From: CBDBLK01 sp965243145
GTDB lineage: Bacteria; Bdellovibrionota; Bacteriovoracia; Bacteriovoracales; Bacteriovoracaceae
Length of the DNA stretch: 64,000 nucleotides
Reading direction: 5' to 3'
Assembly (NCBI GenBank): GCA_965243145.1
Contig: CBDEUB010000002.1
Coordinates: 992,001 to 1,056,000 of the forward strand
Numbering within the stretch: the first letter of the stretch is position 1; every line of letters starts with the position of its first letter. The notes below the pieces were generated by a model. It was given only the letters and a program-made list of their open reading frames with translations, was not told where the DNA came from and searched no databases. Both the position numbers and the translations under genes were made by a program. Positions 51,671 to 59,841 of this stretch are shown piece after piece.

Positions 51671-51828
51671 CAACAAAAAATTGTGATAATAGCAGGGTAA
51701 ATGCTCACAATTGCGAAAGACTTGGGGGGAAGTACGGAGACGCCAGGAGGGCGACGAGCGACGACTGCCCCGATGGGCAGTGCCGGAGCAGGATGCGGAG
51801 GCAAGATGGCGTGAAGTGTGAGCAATTA
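51671..51828 (+). repeat. Interspersed repeat, copy D (131-bp deletion form), with conserved flank
   Basis: Core 51698-51828. Ends TAAATGCTCAC and GTGAGCAATTA, complementary but for one base. Compared with the 194-bp copies about 63 bp are missing from the left half, including the third hairpin; the GTCGCC and TGCCC hairpin region remains. Flank 51671-51697 has CAAAAAATTGTGATAATAGC, with an extended -10-like TGTGATAAT. Lies upstream of hflX. Confidence 0.8.
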
Positions 51829-51838
51829 CTGGTAAACT

Positions 51839-53167
51839 ATGCTGGATAACGAATTTCACATGGCCAGAGATGCCAAGGCCAGTCTCATCTCCCTCATTTG
51901 TCCTAAATTTCACGAACGCCGCACAGAGATTGAAACCCAGCGCTCTCTAAACGAACTGCGCGAACTCTTGAAAACCTTACATATCAAAACGGGTTACCAA
52001 TACATTCAAAATCGCAAAGATATTGATCCGGCCACTCTGCTGGGGTCGGGAAAATTAAAAGAAATTGCCCTCAAAGCGCAAGAAGAAAATTCCACTCTTC
52101 TGGCCTTTGATTTTGAACTCACCGCCAGCCAAATCCGCAATATTAAACACATTACAGGATGCTCTGTCGTCGATAGAGTGCACATCATCCTCGAAATTTT
52201 TGCCCAACACGCCCGCACCCGAGAGGCCAAAATTCAAATTGAAATTGCCCGCCTCCAGTATACCCTCCCCCGCCTCTCCGGATTTTGGGCACACTTGGGA
52301 CGGCAAAGGGGAGGCGTCGGAGTCAAAGGCGGAGAGGGGGAAAAACAAATCGAACTGGATCGCAGAATTATCCGCCAACGCATCGAATTTTTAAAAAAAG
52401 AACTCAAACTGATCTCCAAATCGCGGAAGCAACAGAAAAAAAAGCGCCAAAACCAGGCCATCATGGCGGCGCTGGTCGGTTACACCAATGCCGGGAAATC
52501 TTCACTGATGAACCGCATGTGCAATATATCTATACTCGAAGAAAATAAACTGTTCTCGACTCTCGACACCACCACCCGCACACTAAACCCCGACACACGC
52601 CCTCCCATCCTCCTCATTGATACCGTCGGTTTCATCTCCAATCTGCCCAACACTCTCATTGACGGGTTTAAAACGACTTTGGAATCCGCTCTCGAGGCCG
52701 ATCTTTTGATCATTGTTTGCGATATTAGCGACCCCAATTATAAAAAACACTTGCAGGTCACGCGGGAAGTTCTCAAAGAATTGGGTACGGGCGAGAGAGA
52801 ACAAATCATCGTCTTCAACAAAAAGGATGCCCTAGGCGACCCCATCAAGGCCAAAATCACCAAGAGAGTGCACCCCAACAGTTTTGTAGTCAGCAGTTTT
52901 AATCAAAAAGACATGAACGACTTGCGCCAACACATCGTCAATTATTTTTTAGAAAAACAGGAAAAATACGACTTGTTTATTCCCTACAAAGAGGGGCAAG
53001 CGCACAGTTCAGTGGCCAGCAAGTGCAATATCGTGGCCACCGACAACCACGAAAAGGGCATTTTTTATCGCATACGAGTACCGGACTTTATCTTTAACCA
53101 ACTCGGCCTGCACTCTTTTCTTCTCTCTCCCGAAGACCCGATACGCAAAGAAATCAAGATGGCCTGA
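51839..53167 (+). CDS. hflX: GTPase HflX
   Basis: 442 residues. Ribosome-associated GTPase that splits or rescues stalled ribosomes under stress. N-terminal HflX domain (DPATLLGSGKLKEIA, glycine-rich LGRQRGGVGVKGGEGEKQIE), then the G domain: VGYTNAGKSSLMN (G1), TLDTTTR (G2), LIDTVGFISNLP (G3), VFNKKDAL (G4). The last codons (KMA, stop) are formed by a solitary repeat end. ATG at 51860 is a possible alternative start. Confidence 0.95.
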   Translation: MLDNEFHMARDAKASLISLICPKFHERRTEIETQRSLNELRELLKTLHIKTGYQYIQNRKDIDPATLLGSGKLKEIALKAQEENSTLLAFDFELTASQIRNIKHITGCSVVDRVHIILEIFAQHARTREAKIQIEIARLQYTLPRLSGFWAHLGRQRGGVGVKGGEGEKQIELDRRIIRQRIEFLKKELKLISKSRKQQKKKRQNQAIMAALVGYTNAGKSSLMNRMCNISILEENKLFSTLDTTTRTLNPDTRPPILLIDTVGFISNLPNTLIDGFKTTLESALEADLLIIVCDISDPNYKKHLQVTREVLKELGTGEREQIIVFNKKDALGDPIKAKITKRVHPNSFVVSSFNQKDMNDLRQHIVNYFLEKQEKYDLFIPYKEGQAHSSVASKCNIVATDNHEKGIFYRIRVPDFIFNQLGLHSFLLSPEDPIRKEIKMA

Positions 53168-53182
53168 AGCGTGAGCAGTTAC
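53155..53182 (+). repeat. Solitary end of the 194-bp repeat family
   Basis: CAAGATGGCCTGAAGCGTGA followed by GCAGTTAC matches the right end of copies A, C and D except for one base. It overlaps the last codons and stop of hflX and the gap to the convergent DUF4340 gene. Confidence 0.7.
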
Positions 53183-54207
53183 AAAAAGAATTTGGAAGTC
53201 TTGACAATATTCTCATAAGTAGACTTGTCAATTTTATAAATCCAAGTGCTTTTTTCCCGATTCACTTTCTGGGCGACTTCCTGGGCCTTAATCATGTTCT
53301 CTATCTCTTGCAATTTTTCCTTGTCGTCGTCCTGGCGAACCACAACTTTTTCGGGGAGTTCGTGAACCAGAGCGCTCAGTCTGGCAAAATGATCATCTCG
53401 TCTTTTGGCCAAACTGAGTTGGTAGACCAAATTGTTTTTGAGTTGGATTCTCACTTCCCGATTAAACTTGAGGGAACGGACTTCCGGTTCTTCGGGGGTA
53501 AAGAAGTCGTCAAAATTGAGGAAACTCAAATTCCCCACATATTCTTTTGCCTTTTCCTTTTTAAATTTTTTGTGAGCGGGATTAGAAAAAGCAAATTCTT
53601 CGTCCTTTCTCTCCAATTCTATTTTAGTGTTTGTTTGCAACGACAATTTTTCAATTTCATCCTCTTGCAAAGACAACAAATTGGTATCGACAAATTGTTT
53701 GTGCGAAGTATTTAACCAAAAACTGGACAGCGACAAGTGAACTTCCTCGCTGCCTTCCTTGTAGAGATAGTGGCCCTTGCCCTTTGGGGATTTCCCCACT
53801 CTGAAGGCCACTGTTCTCTTGCCATCGTTGTCAAAAAGTTCAATAAAATATTTTCTGGATTTGCCGTCGAGTTCAAACTGTTTGAGTTGTTCTTCATCAG
53901 CACCAGCACTTACTTTTTCCTTGACCTCAATACTGGCAATTTTATAGACGAGGTCGTTGACTTTGTCAGAGGCGGCGGGATAAGACTTGTGACTTTCAAG
54001 AATGAAATGATCTCCATCCCTAGTTAAGGCCGTCTTTTTTTCGCCGTCAAAATGCAATACGATTTTTTGTATCGTTTCTACATCGAGGCCCTTAACATAG
54101 TCGCTCCCTTCCAATAATCCGGTTCCCCGCTTGTTTTCATTAAAGAAAACCAAAAGGGACACAACAAAAAGCGAACCCGTCAACAGGGATAGTGTTTTGA
54201 GACTCAC
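53179..54207 (-). CDS. DUF4340-type membrane-anchored protein of an ABC exporter operon
   Basis: 342 residues. N-terminal membrane span (LSLLTGSLFVVSLLVFF), then a repeated beta domain with VETIQKIVLHFDGEK, ALTRDGDHFILES and RKYFIELFDNDGKRTVAFRVG, the DUF4340 pattern. Such proteins usually follow GldG-like genes, as here; its GTG overlaps the GldG-like stop (GTGA). A periplasmic partner of the exporter is inferred. Confidence 0.75.
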   Translation of the reverse strand: MSLKTLSLLTGSLFVVSLLVFFNENKRGTGLLEGSDYVKGLDVETIQKIVLHFDGEKKTALTRDGDHFILESHKSYPAASDKVNDLVYKIASIEVKEKVSAGADEEQLKQFELDGKSRKYFIELFDNDGKRTVAFRVGKSPKGKGHYLYKEGSEEVHLSLSSFWLNTSHKQFVDTNLLSLQEDEIEKLSLQTNTKIELERKDEEFAFSNPAHKKFKKEKAKEYVGNLSFLNFDDFFTPEEPEVRSLKFNREVRIQLKNNLVYQLSLAKRRDDHFARLSALVHELPEKVVVRQDDDKEKLQEIENMIKAQEVAQKVNREKSTWIYKIDKSTYENIVKTSKFFL

Positions 54208-56105
54208 GCCCTCACCTCCATCAATTTTCCGCGCCTACGATTGTAGTAAACGCCCAACCCAACGATGAGAAGCGGAACTAAAAGCGTGTTGAGGTATTGA
54301 AAAAATTTTCCAATCCCTTCAATTTTTTCCCGCCCTTCCCGTTTAACTATACGCAATTCCCGCTTGAGGACGGCAATTTTTTTTGCCACTTCCTTTTTCT
54401 TGCGGATACCTTCGTTCTGCAAAAGGGCAATATTGCCCTCATTGGCCTGTTGGCCCAGTTGCGCCAGTTCATTTTGAAACCGTTGAATCCCGGCCTGGAT
54501 TTGCTTAACCTTGGTGGCGGTTTTCCTCTCGGCCTCCAATTCTATGGCGCTTACGACATCAAAAGAACGGTTGATTTTACCCTTGGAGCGAACCCGCATC
54601 AGGTCAATATTGCCCGACAAGGCCTCCACTCCATTGAGAAAGAGAGTGCTGTTATTGTTGGCCATGGCCGGCCCCAGAAAAGTGTTCTTAAAGGAGAAGC
54701 GATCGTTAATAAAGTCCACATCGGAAATCACAATAATGGCCGATTCTTTTTCAGAGGATGGAACCACTTGTGCCTTGGCCACTCTCTTTTGTCCTTTTTC
54801 CTTATCTGCCTTGATGCCTTCGGGAAAAGCGGTTTGATATTTGCCTAAGGCCTTATAAGCGATGACGACCGGTTTTGTCCCCTCCTGAAATTTGTCCCAA
54901 AGCGCTCCCGGATTGTTCATTTCAAAGGGGGCGGCGGTGTAACTGTTGCCCTTTTCAGTAGTGGACATGATCGGAGTGTGCACCACTCCCTCTATTTCTT
55001 TAGTGGCCAGCACTCCGGGAAAAATAAAAGTGGCGTTGTCGATACCTGAGGCCATCGGTTCATTGTACTCGCTGGTGCAAAGTTCATTGCAGTTGAGTAA
55101 TGGCAAAAGCCTGCCCCCCGGTTGCCCCGGCGCAAAAGTCCCCACTCCGCTGAGGTATTTGTCCCCGGCAAAGGTGTTGGCCTGAAGTTCGATGCCCCAC
55201 TTGTCCATCAATTTTTTAAAACCGGCATCGGGAGAGTTGGAAGTTTGGCCCATCATACCCATTCCGCTGTTGTCGGAGATGGCGTTGGGGTCTACCAAAA
55301 CCAACAAATTGCCCCCTTTCATCAAATACTGATCGATGGCAAAAAGAGTTTTTTCGGGAAAACCTTTGGGGTGAACGACGATTAACGAATCAATGCCGGT
55401 AATGGAATCGGCATCCTTCTCAATCTTTTTGACATTGTAGAGTTCATTCAACATGCGGATCACAATCCAGGACTGGGGAACAGGTTTGCCTTGCATGCGC
55501 ATAATTTGTTCCATGTAAGGATTGGAATTTTCAGTGTAAATGTCCATGGAGGAAAGCAGGCCGACATTGACTTTCGTGGGATTGAGTACCGTGTAGACCA
55601 GTTTGGTCAACTCATATTCGAGGCGGTCTTTTTGAGCGGGATCAAAAAATTCGATTATTTTTTCCGCTCCCGACTCGTTTTCCGCCACCAGGCCAAAAAA
55701 GTACCGCTCCGTCTCGGTGAGGTTAAATTTTTTGAGTCCGTAAGCGGTGGCATCCTCTTCCTCGGGCGTATCTGGCCGCGGGTCGATCACTTCCAGGGAG
55801 AGATTGTTTCTGGAATTGGTGACATATTGCTCTAACAATTCCTGAACATAGAGGAAGTGGTTGTTAAAAGTCCGCAGCCCCTCGGTGCCTTTATTGGCGG
55901 CGGTTTTAGAGTAGTACAGTTTGAACTTTACCGGGGAATCAATTTTGGCCAAAATCGACTTGGTCCCCTCCGATAAAGTGTAGAGATTTTCCTCCGTAAA
56001 ATCGACCCGCACCCGCTTGAGCAGCGTAGAGCCAATATAAATGAGAAAAGACATGCACAGAAGGCCCAGGGCCACCTTGAGATAATTTTCTTGACGATTA
56101 CTCAT
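54204..56105 (-). CDS. gldG: GldG-like ABC-type auxiliary transport protein
   Basis: 633 residues. N-terminal and C-terminal membrane spans (ALGLLCMSFLIYIGSTLL and LNTLLVPLLIVGLGVYYNRR) bracket a large periplasmic domain. The domain begins YTLSEGTKSILAKIDSPVKFKLYYSKTA and contains LIVVHPKGFPEKTLFAIDQYLMKGGNLLVLVDP, the GldG 'ABC_transp_aux' pattern. A coiled coil precedes the last span. Acts with the adjacent permease and ATPase. In Bacteroidetes relatives serve gliding; here the substrate is unknown. Confidence 0.82.
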   Translation of the reverse strand: MSNRQENYLKVALGLLCMSFLIYIGSTLLKRVRVDFTEENLYTLSEGTKSILAKIDSPVKFKLYYSKTAANKGTEGLRTFNNHFLYVQELLEQYVTNSRNNLSLEVIDPRPDTPEEEDATAYGLKKFNLTETERYFFGLVAENESGAEKIIEFFDPAQKDRLEYELTKLVYTVLNPTKVNVGLLSSMDIYTENSNPYMEQIMRMQGKPVPQSWIVIRMLNELYNVKKIEKDADSITGIDSLIVVHPKGFPEKTLFAIDQYLMKGGNLLVLVDPNAISDNSGMGMMGQTSNSPDAGFKKLMDKWGIELQANTFAGDKYLSGVGTFAPGQPGGRLLPLLNCNELCTSEYNEPMASGIDNATFIFPGVLATKEIEGVVHTPIMSTTEKGNSYTAAPFEMNNPGALWDKFQEGTKPVVIAYKALGKYQTAFPEGIKADKEKGQKRVAKAQVVPSSEKESAIIVISDVDFINDRFSFKNTFLGPAMANNNSTLFLNGVEALSGNIDLMRVRSKGKINRSFDVVSAIELEAERKTATKVKQIQAGIQRFQNELAQLGQQANEGNIALLQNEGIRKKKEVAKKIAVLKRELRIVKREGREKIEGIGKFFQYLNTLLVPLLIVGLGVYYNRRRGKLMEVRA

Positions 56106-56129
56106 TATTTTCCTCCCACTTGGCCCCTC

Positions 56130-56876
56130 TCAATCGGCCCTATTTTCATTGAGCAAAATCACGCTTCCGTAGAGCCAACAGGCCATGGCGACGGTAAAAA
56201 ACCAGATATTGCTCAAATTAAACACCCCGCGCTCTATGGAATCGAAGTGGTTGAGCACACTCAGCGATTCAAACAGTTCAACGCAGTATTGCGGAGTAAA
56301 GGCCGAAACAAACTCCAACACCGGCGGTGACCCGGCCATCAAGAGGACAAAACTGGCCACCGCCGTGAGAATAAAACTCACCACCTGGTTTTTGGTCAAA
56401 GCGGAAAAGAATCCTCCCACCGCCAACAACACTCCCGCCGTCAAAAAAGAGGCCAAATAACCCAAGAAAATGACTCCCAGGTCGGGATTCCCCAGGTAGA
56501 TGACGGTGAAAACCATGGGGAAAGTTCCCGCCAAGGCAATGCCGATAAAGGCCCAAGAGGCCAAAAACTTGGCCAACACCGCCTGGCCGACGGTCACCGG
56601 CATGGTAAAGAGCAGTTCTATGGTGCCCGACTTTCTCTCTTCCGACCACAGCTTCATGCTCACCGCGGGAATCAAAAAAAGCAACATCCAGGGGATATAT
56701 CTGAAGAACGAACTCATAGAGGCCTCGCGCATATAGAAAAAACTTCCCCGGCCAGGCTCAAAAGTGAGGTAGCCCACGCCAAAGAGAAAAATGACTAGAA
56801 AAACATACCCCAGAGGAGTTTTAAAATAGCTGGACAATTCCTTGAGAAAAAGGTGTTTGACGGTTCTGTCGATCAT
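56130..56876 (-). CDS. gldF: GldF-like ABC-2 permease
   Basis: 248 residues, six membrane segments. KELSSYFKTPLGYVFLVIFL and PAVSMKLWSEERKSGTIELL are the typical ABC-2 (NatB/GldF) signatures. The ATG overlaps the ATPase stop (ATGA). Forms the channel with the ATPase at 56873-57610 and the GldG-like subunit downstream. Confidence 0.87.
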   Translation of the reverse strand: MIDRTVKHLFLKELSSYFKTPLGYVFLVIFLFGVGYLTFEPGRGSFFYMREASMSSFFRYIPWMLLFLIPAVSMKLWSEERKSGTIELLFTMPVTVGQAVLAKFLASWAFIGIALAGTFPMVFTVIYLGNPDLGVIFLGYLASFLTAGVLLAVGGFFSALTKNQVVSFILTAVASFVLLMAGSPPVLEFVSAFTPQYCVELFESLSVLNHFDSIERGVFNLSNIWFFTVAMACWLYGSVILLNENRAD

Positions 56877-57610
56877 AGCGCCACTCCCGAAATATTATGG
56901 CCAGTCGTAATGACTCTAAAAACATCTTGAATTTTGCCGCGGTCGGATTTAGCGCGCAATTCCTCGGGTGTGCCCTCAAAAAGTTTTTCCCCCGCACCGA
57001 TGATAATGCACCTGTCGCAGACCTCTTCAACCTCTTCTAAAATGTGGGTGGAAATGAGGATGCACTTTTCCCTGGCCAATTCTCTAATGAGGGTTCTCAC
57101 ATCGTGCTTTTGATTGGGGTCGAGGCCATCCGTCGGCTCGTCGAGGATCAAAACTTTGGGGTCGTGAATCAGCGCCTGGGCCAAAGATACGCGCCGCTTG
57201 TAACCCTTGGAGAGGGTTTCAATTTTTTGTGACTTGACCTCTTCCAGGGCACACATTTGGATGGCCCACGCAATGCGCTCTTCAATTTTTTCCTCGGACA
57301 CCGCCCGCATTTTGGCGACAAACAAAAGGAATTCCCGAACGAACATATCTTCGTAAAGGGGAGCATTTTCCGGCATATAGCCCAACTGCCCCTGGGCCGC
57401 CAGGGTTTCACCCCGAATCGAGTGGCCACAAATGCTCACTTCCCCCTCGGTGGCGTTCAAAAAGCCGGTGATCATTTTCATGGTGGTCGATTTTCCGGCA
57501 CCGTTGGGGCCTAAAAAACCCAAGACCTCCCCGGCCCCTACAGAAAAACTAATGGCCTTGACCGCTTGAAAATCGCCAAATTTTTTAGAAATTGAATTTA
57601 CTTCCAGCAC
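56873..57610 (-). CDS. ABC transporter ATP-binding protein (GldA/NatA-like)
   Basis: 245 residues from GTG at 57610, chosen because GGAGG lies at correct spacing; TTG at 57622 is less likely. Walker A LGPNGAGKSTTMKMI, YMPENAPLYEDMFVREFL, signature LSKGYKRRVSLAQAL, Walker B KVLILDEPTDGLDP, and the His switch ILISTHILEEV. First gene of the four-gene exporter operon. Confidence 0.92.
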   Translation of the reverse strand: MLEVNSISKKFGDFQAVKAISFSVGAGEVLGFLGPNGAGKSTTMKMITGFLNATEGEVSICGHSIRGETLAAQGQLGYMPENAPLYEDMFVREFLLFVAKMRAVSEEKIEERIAWAIQMCALEEVKSQKIETLSKGYKRRVSLAQALIHDPKVLILDEPTDGLDPNQKHDVRTLIRELAREKCILISTHILEEVEEVCDRCIIIGAGEKLFEGTPEELRAKSDRGKIQDVFRVITTGHNISGVAL

Positions 57611-57726
57611 AAACGCCTCCAAGACATGGTGAATTTGAAGAACACCAAAAATAATAATCGCTGCTTTGGAGAAAATGTCAAGAGGTTTTGGCCAAATTTT
57701 CCCGACGGCATTAAAATGGCCAACTC

Positions 57727-58299
57727 ATGGGACTAATCTACCAATTTCCGGTTCAAGAAAACCACCTCGACGACTGCATCAACACGGCGGAGGGAAGGAT
57801 CAGGCTCACCAATTACAGCTTACCCACCATTTTTTGGTTTTATTTTGCATCACTCCTAATGCTGCTTATCATCATGTGCTTAGCGATGGCCTCCCCAATG
57901 CAAAAACTAATGCAGAGCAATGATTTTTTTGATCAATTGCTGGCAAGCATCACTCTTGCCCTCATGTTCTTTTTGCCTTTAGTCGGACTGGGATTTTTTG
58001 GATACCAAAAGGCCATAGACAAAAAAGGCCCCGTCTTCACCGTAACGCATAAAATTTTCGGCGTGATTTGCCGCCGGCAAAAGATCGTTCTCTCCCACCC
58101 CCAGGCCCTGGTGATCAAACACCACCTCGACTCCCCCAATCTGGCGGCCCAAAACCAGGCCCCCGAAATGCGGGCCTTTCAAAACCGCGGTTACCACCAA
58201 CTCTTTGCCCAAAGCGCGGACGGAAAACACTATCTGATCGACCGCCATTCCCAGCTCGGAGAAATGAAAAAATTGCGTCGGTTGCTGATGAAGTACTGA
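57727..58299 (+). CDS. Membrane protein of unknown function
   Basis: 190 residues with two membrane segments (~35-60 and ~72-95) and a C-terminal cytoplasmic domain of ~90 residues rich in His and Lys. That domain (KGPVFTVTHKIFGVICRRQK) has a beta-rich pattern like bacterial PH-type domains; this is a guess. Divergent from the ABC exporter operon. No family was recognised. Confidence 0.55.
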   Translation: MGLIYQFPVQENHLDDCINTAEGRIRLTNYSLPTIFWFYFASLLMLLIIMCLAMASPMQKLMQSNDFFDQLLASITLALMFFLPLVGLGFFGYQKAIDKKGPVFTVTHKIFGVICRRQKIVLSHPQALVIKHHLDSPNLAAQNQAPEMRAFQNRGYHQLFAQSADGKHYLIDRHSQLGEMKKLRRLLMKY

Positions 58300-58384
58300 T
58301 ACCTGGCACAGGCATGACAACATCAAAAAAACTGGCCATGATGTCCTATACGCACTCAGCAGAGGCAGAAGAAGTAGGAAGACA

Positions 58385-59101
58385 ATGCCGGCAAAAATTT
58401 TAAAAAATACCCACCGCCACGACATCGTCAAATTTTTGCAAGGCAACCAAAATATTGGCATTGAACTTGGTGTCGCCAAAGGAGTTTTTTCCCAGCGGAT
58501 GGTAAAATCCCAAAAATTTTCCCAATTCATTGGAATTGACATGTATGCAGACGGCCACGACACCACTGAATACAAAGAGGCCCTCAAAACCATTGGCCTT
58601 TTCGAGAACTATAAACTCCTGCGCATGAGATTTGATGAGGCCCTTGGCCTTTTTGAAGACCAATCTCTCGATTTTATTTATGTAGATGGATATGCCCACT
58701 CTGGTGAAGAGGGAGGGCAAACTCCTTTTGATTGGTGCAAAAAAGTTAAAATAGGAGGGATTATGGCCGGGGATGACTATCACTCCGATTGGCCCCTTGT
58801 GGTCAAGGCCATCGACGAGTTCGTCAAGCAATCGGGATTTGAATTGTGGATTACAGATAAGACGGAAGACGACCCCTATTGCCGCTATCCCACCTGGATG
58901 GTGAAAAAAACTCATGAACCCCAACTCAACCTTCCGCAAAATCTCATCGAAGAAGGGCGAATCGCAAATCAAAAAGTCATGCGATCGAGAAGACTTTATA
59001 CAATTCTACTCCGCAATACCGAATACCTAAGAGGCCTGGTTCCTAAAAAAATAAAATATGCAGTGTGGATTGTTATTAAAAAACTGATCAATTTAAAATG
59101 A
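58385..59101 (+). CDS. Class I SAM-dependent methyltransferase
   Basis: 238 residues. GIELGVAKGVFSQRMV is motif I and FIGIDMYADG motif II; SLDFIYVDGYAHSGEEGGQT and GGIMAGDDYHSDWPLV follow the Methyltransf_24/glycan-type pattern. The C-terminal tail is basic with a hydrophobic end. Overlaps the TylF-like gene by 4 bp, so the pair probably methylates the same sugar or small molecule. Confidence 0.75.
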   Translation: MPAKILKNTHRHDIVKFLQGNQNIGIELGVAKGVFSQRMVKSQKFSQFIGIDMYADGHDTTEYKEALKTIGLFENYKLLRMRFDEALGLFEDQSLDFIYVDGYAHSGEEGGQTPFDWCKKVKIGGIMAGDDYHSDWPLVVKAIDEFVKQSGFELWITDKTEDDPYCRYPTWMVKKTHEPQLNLPQNLIEEGRIANQKVMRSRRLYTILLRNTEYLRGLVPKKIKYAVWIVIKKLINLK

Positions 59102-59841
59102 ATATATTAAAATCTATCATAAAAAATTTACTTTCCACGCTCAATGTAGTGCGTGGAAATATTCATCGCAACGATCGACAAGGTGCTCTTTACCGTGCTT
59201 GGGGGCATATATTTTCCAATCATCTGCCAGGGGATTATGTGGAGTTTGGTGTTTACACGGGGGGGGGCGTTATTGCCTCATTGACCAATTATGGGGAATT
59301 TAAAAAGTGGTTAGAACTGGAAAAAGTATCAAAAGAAAACTGGAGAAGAAAATTAGCATCCCAATCAAAATTAAATTCACCTCCCACATTTCATTGCCTA
59401 GATACATTTACAGGTATGCCTGAAAATGATGAGAGAAACCCCTCCTTTGCCGCCGGAACCTTTAATTCCAACTACGATGAAATCAAAAAACGAATCTCCA
59501 GCGCAAATAATATAGGATTGGAACTCAAGTTTTATAAAGGTTTATTTTCAGAAACTGGGGCCAAGTTAATTGAAAATTTAAATCAGAAAAAAATTGCTAT
59601 AGCAAATATCGATTGTGATTTGGAATCGTCAACCCGGGATGCACTCAACATCATTGCCGATCACATCCAAATAGGAACAATTGTCATGTTCGATGATTAC
59701 AATGCTTTTTGTGCTGATAACCGCAAAGGACAAAGGGCCGCCTTTTTAGAATTCCAAAATAAATCCGAATTTATATTTGAATCCTTCTTTGCTTATCATT
59801 TCTGTGGCCAAAGTTTTCTCACAGTAGGACGAAAAACTTAA
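59098..59841 (+). CDS. TylF/MycF-family O-methyltransferase
   Basis: 247 residues. DYVEFGVYTGGGVIASL is the SAM motif; HCLDTFTGMPENDE, KKIAIANIDCDLESSTRDAL and GTIVMFDDYNAF with the metal-binding Asp pair are TylF-family marks. These enzymes O-methylate deoxysugars in antibiotics or polysaccharides. Coupled to the methyltransferase upstream; the 3' end overlaps the convergent PhyH gene by 4 bp. AT-rich. Confidence 0.82.
   Translation: MNILKSIIKNLLSTLNVVRGNIHRNDRQGALYRAWGHIFSNHLPGDYVEFGVYTGGGVIASLTNYGEFKKWLELEKVSKENWRRKLASQSKLNSPPTFHCLDTFTGMPENDERNPSFAAGTFNSNYDEIKKRISSANNIGLELKFYKGLFSETGAKLIENLNQKKIAIANIDCDLESSTRDALNIIADHIQIGTIVMFDDYNAFCADNRKGQRAAFLEFQNKSEFIFESFFAYHFCGQSFLTVGRKT

Noticed and set aside
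51646..51849. A 67-codon plus-strand frame across repeat copy D
   Set aside because: It is translated repeat sequence with the same RATSDDCPDGQCRSRMRR string as copy A, has no ribosome site and lies between yacG and hflX.
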